A stretch of DNA of 7,010 nt from JACRDV01 sp024860865 [NCBI: Methanobacteriota archaeon]. Its GTDB lineage: Archaea > JACRDV01. The position numbers and the translations under genes are program-made. The notes under the pieces were generated by a model, which saw only the letters and a program-made list of their open reading frames with translations, ran no database searches and had not been told where the DNA came from. Each line of letters opens with the position of its first letter. Positions within the stretch are counted from its first letter, which is position 1. The stretch covers positions 1 through 7,010 of the forward strand of contig JACRDV010000019.1 of NCBI GenBank assembly GCA_024860865.1. The letters run 5' to 3'. Below are positions 5,815-7,010 of the stretch, in pieces.

Positions 5815-5862
5815 AGCTCTAGGAAACAAGTTTGGAAGGCCATTTGCTCACTTTCTAGAGCT
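5815..5862. repeat. Long inverted repeat in the vapBC-DUF5678 gap
   Basis: AGCTCTAGGAA (5815-5825) and TTTCTAGAGCT (5852-5862) are inverted arms of 11 bases with one G-T pair (8 perfect bases at the outer ends), around a 26-base spacer. It is the most G+C-containing dyad in the window outside genes. No T-run follows, so it does not look like a terminator. A structured RNA, a protein-binding site or a mobile-element end are all possible. Confidence 0.4.
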
Positions 5863-6100
5863 AGGTTATAAGTGATTGGTAAGAAGCTGAACAAAAGAAC
5901 AAAACATGCTGCACTGTTGGAAGAAAAGAACAAATCTGGCGGCAAAATAGGTAGTACGTTGCCTCTGTTTTTATAAATTCTATTAACTCTGTGTTCCTAC
6001 TAATTTTTCCTTTGATATACTCGCCTTAAAACAAATAGATTTTTGTATTCTTATGATTTGTGATTTTCATGAGGCATAGAAGGCTAGCGTAAGAAAATGA

Positions 6101-6108
6101 TTTAAGTA
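6101..6108 (+). promoter_or_regulatory. TATA-like box for the DUF5678 gene chain
   Basis: TTTAAGTA is centred about 26 nt before 6131. The ATG at 6132 would then be at or within a base or two of the transcript's 5' end, a leaderless message. That agrees with the lack of any Shine-Dalgarno sequence ahead of it. Confidence 0.45.
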
Positions 6109-6128
6109 TTAAAATCTAATCATAGTAA

Positions 6129-6353
6129 GTGATGCTTATGGAGCCGAAAGAGTTTTGGGAAGATAAAAAATGGGCTAGGGAAAACTATTGTGAGCTACAG
6201 AAGCAGTTTAGGGATAAGTGGGTTGCCATCGTTGGTAAGAAGGTTGTTAGCTATGGTGAAAATCGCGGTGATGTTAAGAAGCGTGCTATGGAATTAACAG
6301 GCAAGAAGTACATTCCGTTGATATACGTGGAAAGTGGGGCGGCTATCTATTAG
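6129..6353 (+). CDS. DUF5678-family small protein
   Basis: A protein of 71 to 74 residues; GTG at 6129, ATG at 6132 and ATG at 6138 are all possible starts, and the promoter position favours ATG 6132. It matches the DUF5678 pattern: an N-terminal W-x(n)-NYCELQKQFRDKWVAIVGKKV block, then VVSYGENRGDVKKRAMELTG and a short closing strand YIPLIYVESG. The predicted fold is a small alpha/beta unit: helix, beta-hairpin (WVAIVGKKVVSYG), helix, strand. The family has no established biochemical role that I know of. Its end overlaps the start of the retropepsin-like gene by 20 bases, so the two are translated as a unit and probably act together. There is no signal peptide or membrane segment, so it should be cytoplasmic. 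It could be the regulator, substrate or adaptor of the protease; none of these is shown. Confidence 0.75.
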   Translation: MMLMEPKEFWEDKKWARENYCELQKQFRDKWVAIVGKKVVSYGENRGDVKKRAMELTGKKYIPLIYVESGAAIY

Positions 6354-6798
6354 GGTCAATCTTGCTTTTGTTAAGCAGTTTGATGTTGAGCTTCTTAAGA
6401 AAGTTCCAGATTATGACGGATTATTAAGACTTGTGTGTGATATAAGCTTCAAGACGACAAAAGGATGGACTGAGGCAGAAGATGCGATAATAGATACTGG
6501 CGCACATACGAGCTTACTTCCACTGAGCTTATGGCAAGAACTAGATGTAAAAATAATCTCAGACCATTATGTGAGAGGACTTGTACCAAAGCCCGAGTGT
6601 AAGATAGACGTGAAGGTTGGTTGGGTTACAGGAAAAATCATTGATGAACATGAAAATTCTACTCCTGAAATAAAGTTTAGAGCATTTTTAGCCTTGGTTG
6701 ATAATATTCCGCTCATAATGGGGTTTAAGGATTTGTTGGAAAGATACCATATTGATATCGATGCAATGGTGAGTAAGGCATCTATCGAAACACAATGA
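6334..6798 (+). CDS. Retropepsin-like aspartic protease, clan AA
   Basis: A 154-residue protein with a single retropepsin-like domain. The catalytic motif is AIIDTGAHTSLLPLSLW (residues 51-67, Asp54-Thr-Gly-Ala). The hydrophobic-hydrophobic-Gly partner motif is PLIMGFKDLLERYHIDID (126-143), which corresponds to the ILGRD region of retropepsins. A flap-like segment lies between them. Such proteins act as homodimers, each chain giving one Asp. No signal peptide or membrane anchor is seen, so it should be cytoplasmic. The only usable start is GTG at 6334; the frame is closed by TGA at 6319-6321, which forces overlap with the DUF5678 gene. The substrate is unknown. The same frame stays open for 33 codons after the TGA at 6796-6798, which is discussed separately. 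Confidence 0.78.
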   Translation: MGRLSIRVNLAFVKQFDVELLKKVPDYDGLLRLVCDISFKTTKGWTEAEDAIIDTGAHTSLLPLSLWQELDVKIISDHYVRGLVPKPECKIDVKVGWVTGKIIDEHENSTPEIKFRAFLALVDNIPLIMGFKDLLERYHIDIDAMVSKASIETQ

Positions 6799-6900
6799 AA
6801 GTTATCTTACGAGGAATTGATAAGGACTTTGAAGGAAACTGCTGAAGACTTGAGTTTGAGAAATATGAACAAGGAAAAGGTGAGAGAATGGTCAGGATAA
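6795..6900 (+). other. Short helical ORF or frame-disrupted small gene
   Basis: Between the retropepsin stop and the next start, codons 6799-6897 encode a charged amphipathic sequence beginning KLSYEELIRTLKETAEDLSL and ending NKEKVREWSG, closed by TAA at 6898-6900. This is the retropepsin frame continuing past its TGA. An ATG at 6795 overlaps that TGA in the usual ATGA coupling, but it is one base out of phase and stops after 16 codons. Removing one A from the AAA run at 6798-6800 would give MKLSYEEL, a convincing protein start. It may be a small gene with an extra base, a readthrough extension of the protease, or chance. Later in-frame TTG codons (6817, 6829) are weak alternatives. Confidence 0.3.
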
Positions 6901-7010
6901 TTGTAAACTACAAGGATGAGACGTGATAAACAAAATCCGAGAGCTGGGCAAGGTAATCTACTCATCTGATTTAATTAACGTGATTGGAGCGGATATTCCC
7001 AAGGATAGTA
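6888..7010 (+). pseudogene. Inhibitor I9/subtilisin-propeptide-like N-terminus, frame-disrupted, cut by the window edge
   Basis: From ATG 6888 one frame gives MVRIIVNYKDET and then TGA (6924-6926). From GTG 6923, overlapping that TGA, another frame gives VINKIRELGKVIYSSDLINV and then IGADIPKDS, open to the edge. Joined, they follow the I9/subtilisin propeptide pattern: a first strand like VRIIVNYKD, a helix, then a strand pair like GKVIYSSDLINVIGADIP. A single missing base near 6921-6924 would join them. Alternatives are a programmed frameshift or reinitiation at the overlapping GTG. It may be a stand-alone I9-type chaperone or inhibitor, or the propeptide of a subtilisin-like protease that continues to the right. 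No signal peptide is visible. The ATG lies 13 bases inside the end of the preceding short ORF. Confidence 0.42.

Larger units (their letters stand above)
5753..6128. other. Gap of about 370 bp without a supported gene
   Basis: This gap separates the leftward vapBC operon from the rightward DUF5678 chain. It holds the vapBC promoter (5776-5803), a long inverted repeat (5815-5862) and a TATA-like box before the DUF5678 gene (6101-6108). Two short plus-strand frames, up to 5872 (ending LELGYK) and 5872-5976 (VIGKKLNKRTKHAALLEEKN onward), have protein-like composition. They are in different frames and lack a recognisable family, so they may be the decayed remains of a gene. No tRNA or CRISPR repeat was seen. 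Confidence 0.5.

Noticed and set aside
5760-5945. Minus-strand open frame of 61 codons upstream of vapB
   Set aside because: It overlaps the vapBC promoter and inverted repeat, has no family resemblance and no ribosome-binding site.

Overview
The window is A+T-rich DNA that looks archaeal. TTTAAATA-like TATA boxes sit about 26 nt ahead of predicted starts, GAGGT/GGAG Shine-Dalgarno sites are present, and GTG and TTG starts are used. Families common in archaea are present: an RHH-type UPF0175 antitoxin with a DUF3368 PIN toxin, VapBC, DUF5678 and a retropepsin-like protein. An anaerobic, hydrogen-metabolising, uncultivated archaeon fits; I cannot fix the phylum.

Layout, left to right. Positions 3-527 (+) hold the C-terminal end of an NrfD/HybB-type membrane protein, closed by a strong hairpin-plus-T terminator. 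A toxin-antitoxin pair follows in divergent orientation: a DUF3368 PIN toxin (661-1167, -) and an RHH/UPF0175 antitoxin (1277-1612, +). They share a 20-bp perfect palindrome that contains a TATA box on each strand. Next comes the operon hypF-hypC-hypB (4884 down to 1657, -), which supplies part of the [NiFe]-hydrogenase maturation machinery: cyanide ligand synthesis (HypF), chaperone (HypC) and nickel-insertion GTPase (HypB). Upstream of it on the same strand lies a second toxin-antitoxin operon, vapB-vapC (5752 down to 5085, -). VapB's conserved DNA-binding segment starts before any ATG, GTG or TTG codon.

A gap of about 370 bp (5753-6128) with a long inverted repeat separates this from a rightward chain of overlapping small genes. 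These are a DUF5678 protein (6129-6353), a retropepsin-like aspartic protease (6334-6798), a short helical ORF (up to 6900), and the start of a protein resembling the inhibitor I9/subtilisin propeptide fold, which runs off the window. The last two each appear to be off by one base.

How the genes fit together: the NrfD-like fragment and the hyp operon both point to a membrane-linked hydrogenase or related redox enzyme. hypA, hypD and hypE, needed for maturation, are absent and must lie elsewhere. The hyp operon is bracketed by two PIN-toxin modules. The most unexplained part is the right-hand DUF5678-retropepsin-I9-like chain, a candidate for an undescribed small proteolytic module.
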